Assembly: GCA_015295835.1 (NCBI GenBank)
Contig: DVEG01000027.1
Span: 330,329-394,328, forward strand
Direction: 5' to 3'
Length of the DNA: 64,000 nt
Source: Oscillatoriaceae cyanobacterium M7585_C2015_266
GTDB lineage: Bacteria; Cyanobacteriota; Cyanobacteriia; Cyanobacteriales; Oscillatoriaceae
The notes below the pieces were generated by a model that had not been told where the DNA came from, did no database searches, and was given only the letters and a program-made list of their open reading frames with translations. Positions 34,919 through 43,997 of this stretch are shown here, piece after piece. Position numbers and translations under genes: made by a program. How positions within the stretch are numbered: position 1 is the stretch's first letter; each line of letters opens with the position of its first letter.

Positions 34919-36523
34919 TTAAAAACTAGGAATCTTTATAAAAGATGTCGCTACGCGAAAACCTATATTTTCTCCCCCAATATCAAACCCAATTCTATTA
35001 CGATAGGCTGCACGGCAAAATCTAGAATAAATATCCCACGAGCACCCACGCAACAAACGTATTCCCTTTTTCCCTCCAGTCTCCCAAACACTCCCATCAC
35101 TCGGCGCACCATCGTAATTGTCATGCCAAGGATCGGCAATCCACTCCCAAACATTACCATGCATGTCGTATAAACCAAAAGCATTTGGCGGAAAACTCCC
35201 TACTGGTGTTGTCTTCCCCCTATATATCCCTCTTGGCTCTAATGCATAAGTGTCAGCAGCATTATAATTGGCTAATTCTGATGTAATTGTCTCTCCAAAA
35301 TAAAATGGTGTGGTAGTGCCTGCACGGGCAGCATATTCCCATTCGGCTTCACTCGGAAGTCTATACTCTCGCCCTGTTTTCCGAGTTAATCGCACACAAA
35401 ATTCTACTGCTTCCTCCCATGATACGCTATCTACTGGTAAATTATCTCCTTTGAAATAAGAAGGATTTGGTTTCAATGGTATCTTGACTTGAGGTAAGGC
35501 GGCAACTGCTCTCCACTGTGCTTGTGTAACTGTATATTTTCCCATAAAAAAAGATGCAACTGTAACTCGACGCTGTGGGCTTTCAGAGTTTGAGCGCCCT
35601 TTCTCTGTTTCGGGAGAGCCCATGAGAAATGTTCCCGCTGGTATTAATACCATATCCATCGTTATGCCATTCCCTAAGTTTTCACTAAAGTATTGCGCTT
35701 CGTGCTTTTCAGATTTTATTTTCTCTCCTTTTTCATTGATGGTTATGGTTTCAAAGCTAAATGTTTTTAGTGGAGGTGGTGTCGCTTGGGCAAAATGAGC
35801 ATTCTCAATATATGTCTTGATGGGTATCCCCCAACTAAATGTCTCTATTTTTGCTTGTAACTGGGATTCTATTTCGGATTTCTGCTCTTGCGATAGTTTG
35901 GCTAAATCTGCTTTTCCATGAATGGCAATTACTTCTCCCTCTTTGTTTATTATTGGGCTGCCACTCATTCCACTAAAGGTGCTTGCATTGTAGGAAATGG
36001 CGTATCCCTGTGGTAAGGGCGGCTTTTGTATGTTTGTTATCTCTCCGCTTGAAAATTGCAAAATTAATCTCTCTTCTCCTAATCTTTGAGGATAGCCAAA
36101 TACTCTGACGCGCTCACCTAGTTTTAATTTATCGGAATTTCCTAATTTTAATGTTTCATACCGGCAAGTTTCCCCTCCCGCCGGAAATGTTACTAGCGCT
36201 AAGTCGTAATCCCCTGGTAAGTATTTTACTATCGCATATTTTGCTTCTTCAATCAATTTGTTACTATAGTCTGTTAAAAGCAATCTTTTTTTTCCTTCTA
36301 CGACGTGGGCTGTTGTTATTACTGTGCATCTTCCTGCTTCTCCTTTTACAAAAAATCCTGTGCCGTGCTCTGCTTTCTCTGTCTCTCCGTTACTGATTAA
36401 TACTATGCTTTTTTCTACAATAGCACGAATCTCTTCTGGTGTTTTTTCTCTCCCACATCCGCTTATTGCTAATACAACAATTATTCCTACTATAACTGTT
36501 ATCAAATAGTGCCGCTTTTTCAT
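34919..36523 (-). CDS. Lipoprotein: trypsin-like protease fused to formylglycine-generating-enzyme-like domain
   Basis: From ATG 36523 the protein has 534 residues and a lipoprotein signal ('YLITVIVGIIVVLAISGC', lipobox ISGC), so it should be membrane-tethered outside the cytoplasm. The first domain (about 25-235) is a chymotrypsin-fold serine protease: His in 'VITTAHVVEGKK', Asp in 'GDYDLALVTF', Ser in 'STFSGMSGSPIINKEG'. The second (about 280-530) is a SUMF1/FGE-like domain ('AGTFLMGSPETEKGRSNSES', 'YRLPSEAEWEYAARAGTTTP', 'AFGLYDMHGNVWEWIADPWH', ending 'NRIGFDIGGENIGFRVATS'). Such domains are often C-type-lectin-fold binding modules rather than true enzymes. The C-terminus resembles variable regions of diversity-generating retroelements; see findings. 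Confidence 0.85.
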   Translation of the reverse strand: MKKRHYLITVIVGIIVVLAISGCGREKTPEEIRAIVEKSIVLISNGETEKAEHGTGFFVKGEAGRCTVITTAHVVEGKKRLLLTDYSNKLIEEAKYAIVKYLPGDYDLALVTFPAGGETCRYETLKLGNSDKLKLGERVRVFGYPQRLGEERLILQFSSGEITNIQKPPLPQGYAISYNASTFSGMSGSPIINKEGEVIAIHGKADLAKLSQEQKSEIESQLQAKIETFSWGIPIKTYIENAHFAQATPPPLKTFSFETITINEKGEKIKSEKHEAQYFSENLGNGITMDMVLIPAGTFLMGSPETEKGRSNSESPQRRVTVASFFMGKYTVTQAQWRAVAALPQVKIPLKPNPSYFKGDNLPVDSVSWEEAVEFCVRLTRKTGREYRLPSEAEWEYAARAGTTTPFYFGETITSELANYNAADTYALEPRGIYRGKTTPVGSFPPNAFGLYDMHGNVWEWIADPWHDNYDGAPSDGSVWETGGKKGIRLLRGCSWDIYSRFCRAAYRNRIGFDIGGENIGFRVATSFIKIPSF

Positions 36524-36752
36524 TCGCCCCCCTATCATATTACGGCACACTCCTGTAATAATTTAAATTTGGCTTGCTAAACCGGTAGTCAAGAATGATT
36601 TAAAAATAGTTTATCTTTTGTTAAAGAAGGTAGGGGGCGAGGCTAGTATGATAAAACCTGAGATTATATGACGCTACATTTTCCCACGGTAACATTATAT
36701 GTCAATTGGAAGGGGATGTCAAGAGATTTTAGGAAAATTTTAGGATATTTAA

Positions 36753-36778
36753 TTGTAAAAAATGGAGGCAGAGCCTCC
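36753..36778 (-). terminator. Rho-independent terminator of glmU
   Basis: On the minus strand GGAGGC, loop TCT, GCCTCC, then ATTTTTTAC. It lies about 43 bases after the glmU stop. A six-pair GC-rich stem with a U-tract is a credible terminator. Confidence 0.75.
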
Positions 36779-36820
36779 GGATGATAGAGGTTGGTAAAAA
36801 TACGACTAGAAATGATAGGT

Positions 36821-38188
36821 TTAATTTTTTTGTTCGTCTTTTTTCTTCATTCGCCAACCGGGTTTGACTACTTGACGCGCTCGCGCAATAACTAAACTAT
36901 CACTTGGTACATTTTCTGTTACTACAGAGCCGGCTGCAACGGTGACATTTTCTCCTAATACAACTGGTGCTACTAAAACGCTATTGGAACCGACTTTTGT
37001 ACCGCTGCCGATGTGAGTAGGATGTTTATTTATGCCGTCGTAGTTAGCAGTGATAGCGCCTGCACCAATGTTAACGCGATCGCCTATGGTAGCATCACCT
37101 ATATACGCTAAGTGAGCTGCATTATTTTTCTCACCAAGCTTACTATTTTTCATTTCTACAAAATTTCCGATGCGGCAATTTTCGCCAATAATAGTATGAG
37201 CTCTTAAGTGGGCGTAAGGACCTACTCTTGTTCCTGCTGCTATTTTACTATCAGAAATTACTGAATACAAAACAGTTACATTTTGACCTATTTCGCTGTT
37301 TTCAATTAAGCTACCTGGACCTATTCTACAGCCAGATTGAATTATGGTATTGCCACGCAGATGAGTTTGTGGTTCAATAATTACATCTGGGTATAATTTT
37401 ACTGTATCATCAATAGTGATACTATCGGGATCAATAAGAGTGACGCCGGCTGCCATCCAAGTATCTTTGATCCGCGTTTGTAAGATATTATAAGCTGTGG
37501 CTAGTTGTTTGCGATCGTTGACACCGAGAATTTCTTGATAGTCTTCGATATCTACTACCATTACGGGATTGAGATAATTTACTGCATCTGTTAGGTAGTA
37601 TTCTTTTTGGTCATTTTCTGCTTTGAGATTGGGCAAAACTTTTGCTAAAGCAGGCCAATTAAAACAATAAATGCCTGCATTGACGCGGCGATTTTGTTTT
37701 TGAGCGGGAGTACAGTCTCTGTCTTCTACTATTTCTTTAAGGATATTGTTGTTGTCGCAAAATACTCGTCCGTAGCCTTGGGGATTGGGTAGGTAAGCGG
37801 CGATGAGGGTAGCGGCGTTGCGATTTTTTTTGTGGGTTGTTAATAGTAATTCGATGGTTTCGGGGCGTAACAGGGGTACGTCACCGTTGAGTACGATTAA
37901 GTCGCCTTCAAATCCTTCTAGGTATGGTAGGAGTTGTTGTACTGCGTGCCCGGTTCCTAGTTGTTGTGTTTGCTCAACGAATTCGATGTCGGGATAGGAT
38001 TTGAGGGATTGTTTGACTAAGTCGCCTCCGTATCCGATGATGACAAATTTTCTCAAGGGGTGGAGTGGGAGACAGCTATTGACTATTCGTTCGATGAGCG
38101 ATCGCCCTGCTAATGAATGTAAGACTTTGGGCAGAGCAGATTTCATTCGTGTTCCGCGTCCTGCCGCAAGAATTGCTACTGCTACCAT
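36821..38188 (-). CDS. glmU: Bifunctional UDP-N-acetylglucosamine pyrophosphorylase / glucosamine-1-phosphate acetyltransferase
   Basis: 455-residue enzyme making UDP-GlcNAc for peptidoglycan and lipopolysaccharide. The N-terminal uridyltransferase domain has '[20 protein letters not shown]', '[15 protein letters not shown]', '[14 protein letters not shown]' and 'NAGIYCFNW'. The C-terminal half is a left-handed beta helix of hexapeptide repeats, '[20 protein letters not shown]', with the acetyltransferase region '[20 protein letters not shown]' and '[20 protein letters not shown]'. It ends in a basic tail. No parts are missing. It is a single gene with its own terminator. Confidence 0.97.
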   Translation of the reverse strand: MVAVAILAAGRGTRMKSALPKVLHSLAGRSLIERIVNSCLPLHPLRKFVIIGYGGDLVKQSLKSYPDIEFVEQTQQLGTGHAVQQLLPYLEGFEGDLIVLNGDVPLLRPETIELLLTTHKKNRNAATLIAAYLPNPQGYGRVFCDNNNILKEIVEDRDCTPAQKQNRRVNAGIYCFNWPALAKVLPNLKAENDQKEYYLTDAVNYLNPVMVVDIEDYQEILGVNDRKQLATAYNILQTRIKDTWMAAGVTLIDPDSITIDDTVKLYPDVIIEPQTHLRGNTIIQSGCRIGPGSLIENSEIGQNVTVLYSVISDSKIAAGTRVGPYAHLRAHTIIGENCRIGNFVEMKNSKLGEKNNAAHLAYIGDATIGDRVNIGAGAITANYDGINKHPTHIGSGTKVGSNSVLVAPVVLGENVTVAAGSVVTENVPSDSLVIARARQVVKPGWRMKKKDEQKN

Positions 38189-38411
38189 TTTTTTATTAGT
38201 CTATTTTTCTTTATGGAGTATACCGCGCTTTTTGTTTCCGCAGTCTTTTTATCTCTCAAACTTTATAAAAATTTGAGGTTGATAGTTTTTATTCTCTTAT
38301 CAAGGTTGCTTTTCCGGTTTTCTATTCAAACATGGTTTGAAAATGGGGCGATCGCTTTTTAGGGATAGGTTCAGGGAGTTTAAAAGTGCTCCCCGACATA
38401 TATCAATCTTA

Positions 38412-39443
38412 CTATATTGGCGAAACTTCTGCATTTATTAGTTCACCAGTGATTGGTTTCAATTCAGTTGTTCTCAGATTTTGGCTACGAATGAATTCAG
38501 TAAATTTTTGGATTAGTTCGGGATTGCGCCAGCCTTTGCGAGTTTCTTCGGCTATAATTTCTAGGGCTGCTTCGGGTGTGAGGGGTTGTTTGTAGGGGCG
38601 TTCGCTAGTGAGAGCGTCATAAATGTCGATGATTTGAAATACTTGAGCTATATATGGGATGTTGTTTCCTTTGAGACCTTCGGGGTAGCCGCTGCCATCC
38701 CAGCGTTCATGATGAGAGCGGATAATCGGTAGCACGCCTCGCATTGTCCGTAGGGGTTTGCAGATTTGTTCGCCTATTAAAACGTGTTGGTTCATTATTT
38801 CTCGCTCTTCGGGGGTCAATGGCCCTTTTTTCAGTAGTATGGCGTCGGGAATACCGATTTTGCCGATGTCGTGGAGGTAACTGCCCCATATTAAGTCTTT
38901 GATTTCTGAGCGTGAGAGTTTAAGATATTCGCCAAATGCTTTGCTTAGGATTACTAGCCGTTCGCAGTGATCTCCTGTATTTGGATCGCGACTTTCTACG
39001 GCGCGAGCGAGAGAAAATAGTACTTGTGCGGCGTGATCGAGGTCTTCGTTGAGGCGTTTTTGACGGATGAGGGATTTGACGCGGGCTGAGAGTTCTAAAT
39101 GATCGAAGGGTTTGGTGAGGAAGTCGTCGCCGCCGGCTTCTATTCCTTTGATGCGCGCTCGCCTATCGTTGAGGGCGGTAATAAATATTACCGGTATCAG
39201 GCGTGTCTGTTCGTCTTGTTTTAAACGCCGACACACCTCGAACCCATCCATTCCTGGCATCATTACGTCTAGCAGGATCAAGTCGGGATCTGTTTCGCCG
39301 ACACTTTTCAGAGCCTCTGGCCCACTTTCTGCTTCGTATACTTCGTAGCCTTCTACTGACAGCAGGGCTACCGCTGTCATGCGACTTGCTGGATGGTCGT
39401 CTACTACGAGAACTTTTGGCTTTTCTGATTCGAGAAACGTCAC
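38412..39443 (-). CDS. Response regulator with HD-GYP domain
   Basis: 343 residues. Residues about 8-125 form a receiver domain: 'KVLVVDDHPASRMTAVALLS', phospho-Asp in 'LILLDVMMPGMDGFEVCRRL', Lys in 'DFLTKPFDH'. Residues about 150-320 form an HD-GYP domain with 'WGSYLHDIGKIGIPDAILLK' (HD and GIPD), 'IMNQHVLIGEQI', 'SHHERWDGSGYPEGLKGNNI' (the GYP motif) and 'DIYDALTSERPYK'. The domain hydrolyses cyclic-di-GMP in characterised examples, so phosphorylation would lower cyclic-di-GMP. The metal and GYP residues are all present, so activity is likely. The cognate kinase is not in the window next to it. Confidence 0.93.
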   Translation of the reverse strand: MTFLESEKPKVLVVDDHPASRMTAVALLSVEGYEVYEAESGPEALKSVGETDPDLILLDVMMPGMDGFEVCRRLKQDEQTRLIPVIFITALNDRRARIKGIEAGGDDFLTKPFDHLELSARVKSLIRQKRLNEDLDHAAQVLFSLARAVESRDPNTGDHCERLVILSKAFGEYLKLSRSEIKDLIWGSYLHDIGKIGIPDAILLKKGPLTPEEREIMNQHVLIGEQICKPLRTMRGVLPIIRSHHERWDGSGYPEGLKGNNIPYIAQVFQIIDIYDALTSERPYKQPLTPEAALEIIAEETRKGWRNPELIQKFTEFIRSQNLRTTELKPITGELINAEVSPI

Positions 39444-39735
39444 TGCAACTCCTTGCCAATTAAAACTATATATGCTTTTGAGCCATGAGTAGCCACCTTA
39501 TAATAATCGTTGTTTATGAACCCTTACTTTTATTATTTTGAGATTATTTTTGGTTCTTTTTACTTCTCATTCTTGGCATTTTTAAGTTTTTATTTTTTGC
39601 CTTGGGATCAACGATTTTAAATGGGGCATAAATAGAAAGCTGAGTTTATATACCTGGCTTGGTAATTTTCCTATTTCTAGATTGGCATATTTTTCGGTAT
39701 TTGCCCAGCTTTTGCAAAATTTTGTAACATTTAAT

Positions 39736-40626
39736 CTATTTATTTTCGGCGGTTTTTTGTAGATAAGGAAATGACCAGCGCTTTTTCCAATGCGAGGAAG
39801 GCTCTAGGGAGGAGGCTTGTTGTTCGAGTATGCGTCGCTGGGCGATCGCAAATGCTGAATCTTTTAGGTAAGGATCGCGGTATGGCACTGCTGCCCTTGT
39901 TTGTAAGTGTTCTTGCTCTTGCTGGGAAAGTCTTGGTAAAGAGGTCAAAAAGCAAGCCACTGTTCCGGGGGATTTTCGCCCTATTGGTGTTGTTGAACCA
40001 ATGTTCAATCCGGCTGCAATTAAGGCGGTTCTTACTGCTGCTGAGCAGGAATAAGTGGCTAAATAACCGTCTGGCTTAAGGCATTTAGCGACTAAGCTTA
40101 AAAATTCTACTGTCCACAATTGCGGACAAACGGCTGGAGAGAAGGGATCAAGAAATATAGCATCGGCTTGGAAATGCTGATAGATTTCTTGAATAGTTTG
40201 TCGTGCGTCTCCTATTAGCAACTGCCCTTGAAATTTATCTGTTTTTACATAGCAATTTTCTGCTAGTTGGGCCAAAAGTTGGGGAATGGGAGACTGCCAC
40301 TGATTTAAGAACTGGGAAGCGCTCGCTGCTCTTGGCACGTCTATATCTATTTCCAACCCTATACATTCAATTCTGCACTGGGGATTTTCTGCCCAAATTT
40401 TCGCCAAAGCCGCTGCCGTATTATACCCCAACCCATAACAAATGTCAAGAATTTTTATTACTGGTTGTTTGGCTTTGAGTAACAGTTGAGTCGGCTCGAC
40501 AAATTTGCGTTCTGCTTCTTGTTTGGCACCCCCTAAGGAGTGAAAGGTTTGACTAAATTCAAGGGAGAAAAATGTGAACGAACCGTCTGCTGTCTGTTGG
40601 GTTATAAATTTTTCTAGCTCCTGCAT
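39736..40626 (-). CDS. MnmC-like tRNA-modifying methyltransferase (DUF752)
   Basis: 296-residue SAM-dependent methyltransferase. 'GSFTFFSLEFSQTFHSLGGA' is the family N-terminal region, 'KILDICYGLGYNTAAALAKI' the SAM-binding motif, and 'ADAIFLDPFSPAVCPQLWTV' the characteristic DPFSP loop. It lacks the FAD-dependent oxidase half of E. coli MnmC, which is usual for cyanobacteria. E. coli MnmC finishes 5-methylaminomethyl-2-thiouridine in the wobble position of some tRNAs; the same reaction is likely but not shown here. Start at 40626 gives the expected N-terminus. Confidence 0.88.
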   Translation of the reverse strand: MQELEKFITQQTADGSFTFFSLEFSQTFHSLGGAKQEAERKFVEPTQLLLKAKQPVIKILDICYGLGYNTAAALAKIWAENPQCRIECIGLEIDIDVPRAASASQFLNQWQSPIPQLLAQLAENCYVKTDKFQGQLLIGDARQTIQEIYQHFQADAIFLDPFSPAVCPQLWTVEFLSLVAKCLKPDGYLATYSCSAAVRTALIAAGLNIGSTTPIGRKSPGTVACFLTSLPRLSQQEQEHLQTRAAVPYRDPYLKDSAFAIAQRRILEQQASSLEPSSHWKKRWSFPYLQKTAENK

Positions 40627-40741
40627 AGGAGTGCGATCGCCTGCTGTAATAAAATCAAGTTTTCTGACATTTAAAAATATAAATTGCTAACTATAGAAGC
40701 GAAGGCTATTTCTAGCAACAAACTAGAAAAACTAGAAAAAA

Positions 40742-40770
40742 CTAGAAAAGAGATGGGTAAAACACCCATC
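40742..40770 (-). terminator. Terminator of the HMA-like/P-ATPase operon
   Basis: On the minus strand GATGGGT, loop GTTTT, ACCCATC, followed by TCTTTTCTAGTTTTTTC. It is 28 bases past the stop of the last gene of the operon (40799). Three A-rich copies of ACTAGAAAAA lie on its left side (40722-40750). It marks the 3' end of the eight-gene unit. Confidence 0.75.
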
Positions 40771-40798
40771 CCTTAAATTTCATTGCCCGACGAGGAGT

Positions 40799-41080
40799 TT
40801 AATCTTCCGGCGATGTAACTCCTCCATTTAACTGAGTTTTTTGCATTTGTTCTTCTGCTAGTTCAGCTCTTGCCTCTGCGACTAAATCTTCTAGTACTTC
40901 ACCTGCTTCTGCAATTATACCTTTACTCTTTTCATATAGAGAAATTCCTCCCTTAATAGCAGCTTTGGCAAGGGGTTTGCCAACTCCAGCGATAACAGGA
41001 AGCAGGATGACGGCTCCAATTCCGGCCACCAATCCAGCTGGGCCAACATCTTCTAATAAATCCCCGAATTTTAGTGCCAT
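40799..41080 (-). CDS. Small glycine-rich membrane protein (DUF5132-like), copy 1
   Basis: 93 residues. One hydrophobic Gly/Ala-rich segment (about 14-45, 'AGLVAGIGAVILLPVIAGVG', then 'KPLAKAAIKGGISLYEK') is followed by a charged, amphipathic helix ('AEAGEVLEDLVAEARAELAE') and a polar tail. Two sister genes in the same operon (43998, 44403) share the layout and the 'GKPLAKxAIKGG' core. The family name is recalled and no function is known to me. Glycine spacing (GxGxxxxxPV, GKP...KGG) suggests close packing in a membrane or self-association. Last gene of the operon. Confidence 0.8.
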   Translation of the reverse strand: MALKFGDLLEDVGPAGLVAGIGAVILLPVIAGVGKPLAKAAIKGGISLYEKSKGIIAEAGEVLEDLVAEARAELAEEQMQKTQLNGGVTSPED

Positions 41081-41120
41081 AGCATCTATCCTCCAGTAAT
41101 ATAGATTTCACACTTATTGT

Positions 41121-42476
41121 TTAAGAAATTGCCCCCGCATCTTTCAACCCTGCAATTAGAGCGTGTATCGGAGGCAAGCCTGCACGTAAGCCCTGAATTG
41201 TGGAGCGGATGGTTTGCCAGAAACAGGGCCATATGTTAAGTGGTTCTTCTGCTTCGGTTTTGCAGAGTATTGCTTGTGTTTGTGGTGTTTGTAGGGATGG
41301 CTCTATTCCTCCTTCTTCTTCAGTTTGTATTAAGGGTTCTATCTCTTTCTCATCTGTAGCGATCGCGTTTGTATTTTCAGCCGTTTCACTTTCCATTGAT
41401 TCTGGAGTGCTTTCTTCTATTTCAATTTTACTCTCTTCTTCTGAGGTATAATTATTATTTTCGCTTTCAATAAAAGTTGTTTCGGTTACACTTGTGAGTT
41501 CCGAAACAGATTCCTCTTCAGAAGGATTTTCCGTTTCAGCCGGGATATCAAGGGTAGCCTCGGTGGTATCAGCGGCGGTATCGCTGACTGTTTCGTATGC
41601 TGCTGTTATTTTATCATTTTCTGGGGGTTTTATTTCTAGAGGTGGTGTTGGTGGGGGAGGGGCTTTTACTTCGGCGGCATCTTGAATTAGCTCGGTGATG
41701 CGCGATCGCATTTGCCCAGGGGATAGTAAGCTTATATCATATGTTATTATTATTGCTCCCGCTCTTGTATTTACCCGCACCCCCGTAACACCTTCTGTTG
41801 ATTCGACTAACTGTTGCAAGCGTTGAGCATATTCGATATCTTCAGCAATTCGCGGTACTTGAAATCTTACTCTTCCTGGGATAGCATGAACGATATCATA
41901 GGTAATTTTAGGTGGTGTTTGGTTTTCTACTTGTGACGGTAAAAACCCATTTTTTTGCCATTGCTCATGTTCATATGGCATAGTCTGTTCGCTTGAATTT
42001 TCCTTTCTTAAAAGCGGGGAGACTGGTAGCAATACAGATTTTTCCCAATCCAATTGCTCAATTTCCTTAATTAGCTCGCGAGTAGCGCTAGCTGTTAATA
42101 TATAAGCCAGTATTGCTCGCCACCCCACAAGCTTTAATCCTCTTGCAACTAGCAGCCCTGTCAAAATTGGCAGAAAAGTTTTTCCTTGTTTTTTCCAATA
42201 GGCGGCAGACTTCCAAGTAGCCAAGGTATCGTTTTTGATTGTTTCTGTGACGCCATACTGTTGCAATTGCTCTAACAACTGTGGCAGGGGCAGAGTCAGG
42301 GCATCAAAATAAACAGTCAAACTGCCCGTTTCTACATTTTTGCGTATTTCGTAAACGCCTGTTTGCTGACGCAACTGTGTTGCTAGCGTCTCTAGTGTTG
42401 ATTGCATTTCTTTACCGCTTACACGCAATCGAATACGATTTTTTAGCGCGTGTACGATTTCAACCTTGTCAGTCAT
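41121..42476 (-). CDS. Membrane protein with two cysteine-free HMA-like domains and acidic tail
   Basis: 451 residues. Domain a (about 4-76, 'IVHALKNRIRLRV') and domain b (about 191-267, 'YDIVHAIPGRVRFQVPRIAE') are heavy-metal-associated-like folds without the CxxC metal site. Between them, about 100-135, lies a hydrophobic pair of segments ('FLPILTGLLVARGLKLVGWR', 'AILAYILTASATREL') resembling the first two helices of the operon's ATPase. Residues about 270-410 are Pro- then Glu/Ser/Thr-rich and probably disordered, and the end (about 415-451) is a small hydrophobic region 'FWQTIRSTIQGLRAGLPPIH'. Sixth ('HMA') member of the operon, 35 bp downstream of the gene at 42512. A partner or scaffold for the ATPase is the likely role. 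Confidence 0.8.
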   Translation of the reverse strand: MTDKVEIVHALKNRIRLRVSGKEMQSTLETLATQLRQQTGVYEIRKNVETGSLTVYFDALTLPLPQLLEQLQQYGVTETIKNDTLATWKSAAYWKKQGKTFLPILTGLLVARGLKLVGWRAILAYILTASATRELIKEIEQLDWEKSVLLPVSPLLRKENSSEQTMPYEHEQWQKNGFLPSQVENQTPPKITYDIVHAIPGRVRFQVPRIAEDIEYAQRLQQLVESTEGVTGVRVNTRAGAIIITYDISLLSPGQMRSRITELIQDAAEVKAPPPPTPPLEIKPPENDKITAAYETVSDTAADTTEATLDIPAETENPSEEESVSELTSVTETTFIESENNNYTSEEESKIEIEESTPESMESETAENTNAIATDEKEIEPLIQTEEEGGIEPSLQTPQTQAILCKTEAEEPLNIWPCFWQTIRSTIQGLRAGLPPIHALIAGLKDAGAIS

Positions 42477-42511
42477 TTTTTACTCCCATCCCCTTGTTTT
42501 TATTTTTCACT

Positions 42512-43093
42512 TTATTCTATGTGTCTCAACTCCTTACGCAAGATATCAATCGCTTCTACTACTGCTAGCCCAGTTGCCATTACTGCACTCACTAATAATA
42601 GTACATATCCTTGTGTTTCTGACTGCCCTGTCATCCAGACTCCGTCTATAAACGCAAACATACAGGGGCAAATCAGGGCTAATTTAATTCTCATGAGTTT
42701 TGCCGCCCCTCTGTCTTTAATTTTTTTGTTCTTTAGAGCTTTTAAAATGTTTGATATCAGTTGATTATTACCCTCTAGGTTAATCATTTGTTTGCCTTCG
42801 CCATTTACTATCATCTTGCTTTTTTCTAAATCTAGTACTTGATACCATTCCGGCTTACTTTCACAGCTCATCCTTCCAAAAATTTTTATTTTTTTTATCC
42901 CCTCTAATTGCCAATTTAACAAATTATATTCTATTACTTTAACTAAATTATTATAATCTATCTGCGCTCTCCTGGCGCGATTTATTATAAGAATTAATTC
43001 ATCTTTATGAAAATGCGTTTTAACAGTGAATCGTTGCTCTGGTAAAGCATCCTGCAGGGATTTTTCTATGTCAATTGCAGCATTTACCATCAT
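42512..43093 (-). CDS. Unrecognised membrane protein with a CPC motif in a helix
   Basis: I do not recognise this family. Start at 43093 is set by a strong AGGGAGGTG six bases upstream of tandem ATGs. The 193 residues begin with a soluble region of about 135 residues ('IDIEKSLQDALPEQRFTVKT', 'WQLEGIKKIKIFGRMSCESK', 'PEWYQVLDLEKSK') that looks alpha/beta. Two membrane helices follow: 'KLALICPCMFAFIDGVWM' and 'GYVLLLVSAVMATGLAVVEA', then a basic end. The first helix contains Cys-Pro-Cys, the metal-binding motif that typical P1B ATPases have and the ATPases here lack. The soluble part resembles domains of other cyanobacterial proteins in pattern only. It is inside the operon, between the two HMA-like genes at 41121 and 43202. 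Confidence 0.75.
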   Translation of the reverse strand: MMVNAAIDIEKSLQDALPEQRFTVKTHFHKDELILIINRARRAQIDYNNLVKVIEYNLLNWQLEGIKKIKIFGRMSCESKPEWYQVLDLEKSKMIVNGEGKQMINLEGNNQLISNILKALKNKKIKDRGAAKLMRIKLALICPCMFAFIDGVWMTGQSETQGYVLLLVSAVMATGLAVVEAIDILRKELRHIE

Positions 43094-43201
43094 TTCACAC
43101 CTCCCTGAAAAATTCCCTGAAAAATATTGATATGAGGATGATAGTTGCAGCGGCAGGCAATTTTCTGCTCTTACCACTGCTTATGCGGTGCCCAAATTAT
43201 T

Positions 43202-43798
43202 TTATCGGTTTGGTGGTAGCTCATAGCTTTCTCTTGGCTGCCCTTTGTGAGTGTAATGCAGTTTAATAAAACTGTCAAAGGCATACCAAGCCAATACATA
43301 CCAAGGCACGCTTTCCAATTGTAGCCCTTTTACTAACAATTGTCGTATTGCAAGTGTTCCCAATCCCAAGGGTATGAGGAATCTTAAATCTACTTTGCCA
43401 GAGGTTGCTTCTGCAACTCGTTGGTTAAGCTCAGCAAAGGCATTAGCGACTTCTGCTCCGGCATAGGATTCTCCGTGATTTAATTGGGAGAAAATGATCC
43501 CCAAATCTTTTAAAGTGGAGTAAACAGCATCGCGGGCACTTTGATTATGGTTGTAGTGGATGACGATGCTGCCAGTTTTGACATTAATGCGCACTTCGGT
43601 GATGTCAGGATGCTCTTGCAGTTTTTCGGCTAGTGCTTCTAAATATTGTGGTATTCGCTTTTGGTGGGATACTTTTAAGCGAATGCGCCCTGGTGCATAA
43701 CTGACGATGCGACTGCGGAAAAGTTTGCTTGCTGAATAGGAGTTTGCTCCTGGTGCGGGAATATCGGCTTTGGTGAGATTGGCAAAATTTCTATCCAT
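43202..43798 (-). CDS. Membrane protein with one cysteine-free HMA-like domain
   Basis: 198 residues from ATG 43798 ('MDRNFANLTKADIPAPGANS'). Residues about 29-101 form an HMA-like domain ('RIVSYAPGRIRLKVSHQ', 'DITEVRINVKTGSIVIHYNH') without a CxxC site. Residues about 138-180 are two hydrophobic segments ('LRFLIPLGLGTLAIRQLLVK', 'VPWYVLAWYAFDSFIKLH'). The plan (HMA-like domain, linker, two helices) copies the N-terminal part of the operon's ATPase and the first half of the proteins at 41121 and 47153. The AATG-rich start is 200 bp downstream of the DUF5132-like gene. Confidence 0.78.
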   Translation of the reverse strand: MDRNFANLTKADIPAPGANSYSASKLFRSRIVSYAPGRIRLKVSHQKRIPQYLEALAEKLQEHPDITEVRINVKTGSIVIHYNHNQSARDAVYSTLKDLGIIFSQLNHGESYAGAEVANAFAELNQRVAEATSGKVDLRFLIPLGLGTLAIRQLLVKGLQLESVPWYVLAWYAFDSFIKLHYTHKGQPRESYELPPNR

Positions 43799-43997
43799 AG
43801 TCGTAACTGATGCTTCTAATAGCAAAAATGTTTTTATAGAAGGGGGATAGGGAGACAGTAAAAAGCCCGCCAAAGACACTCAAACATAAAATAAAAGGCA
43901 ATTCAAATTGTACATTTGTTTTTAGGTTTGCCTTCTTACTTTTACTGTGCGCTGGCGGGCTTGCTGAATTGGCTTGCAGCGATTTTCGGGCTAATTG

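Noticed and set aside
40718..40750. Tandem ACTAGAAAAA copies as a CRISPR-like or binding array
   Set aside because: Only three irregular copies next to a terminator; it looks like simple slippage.
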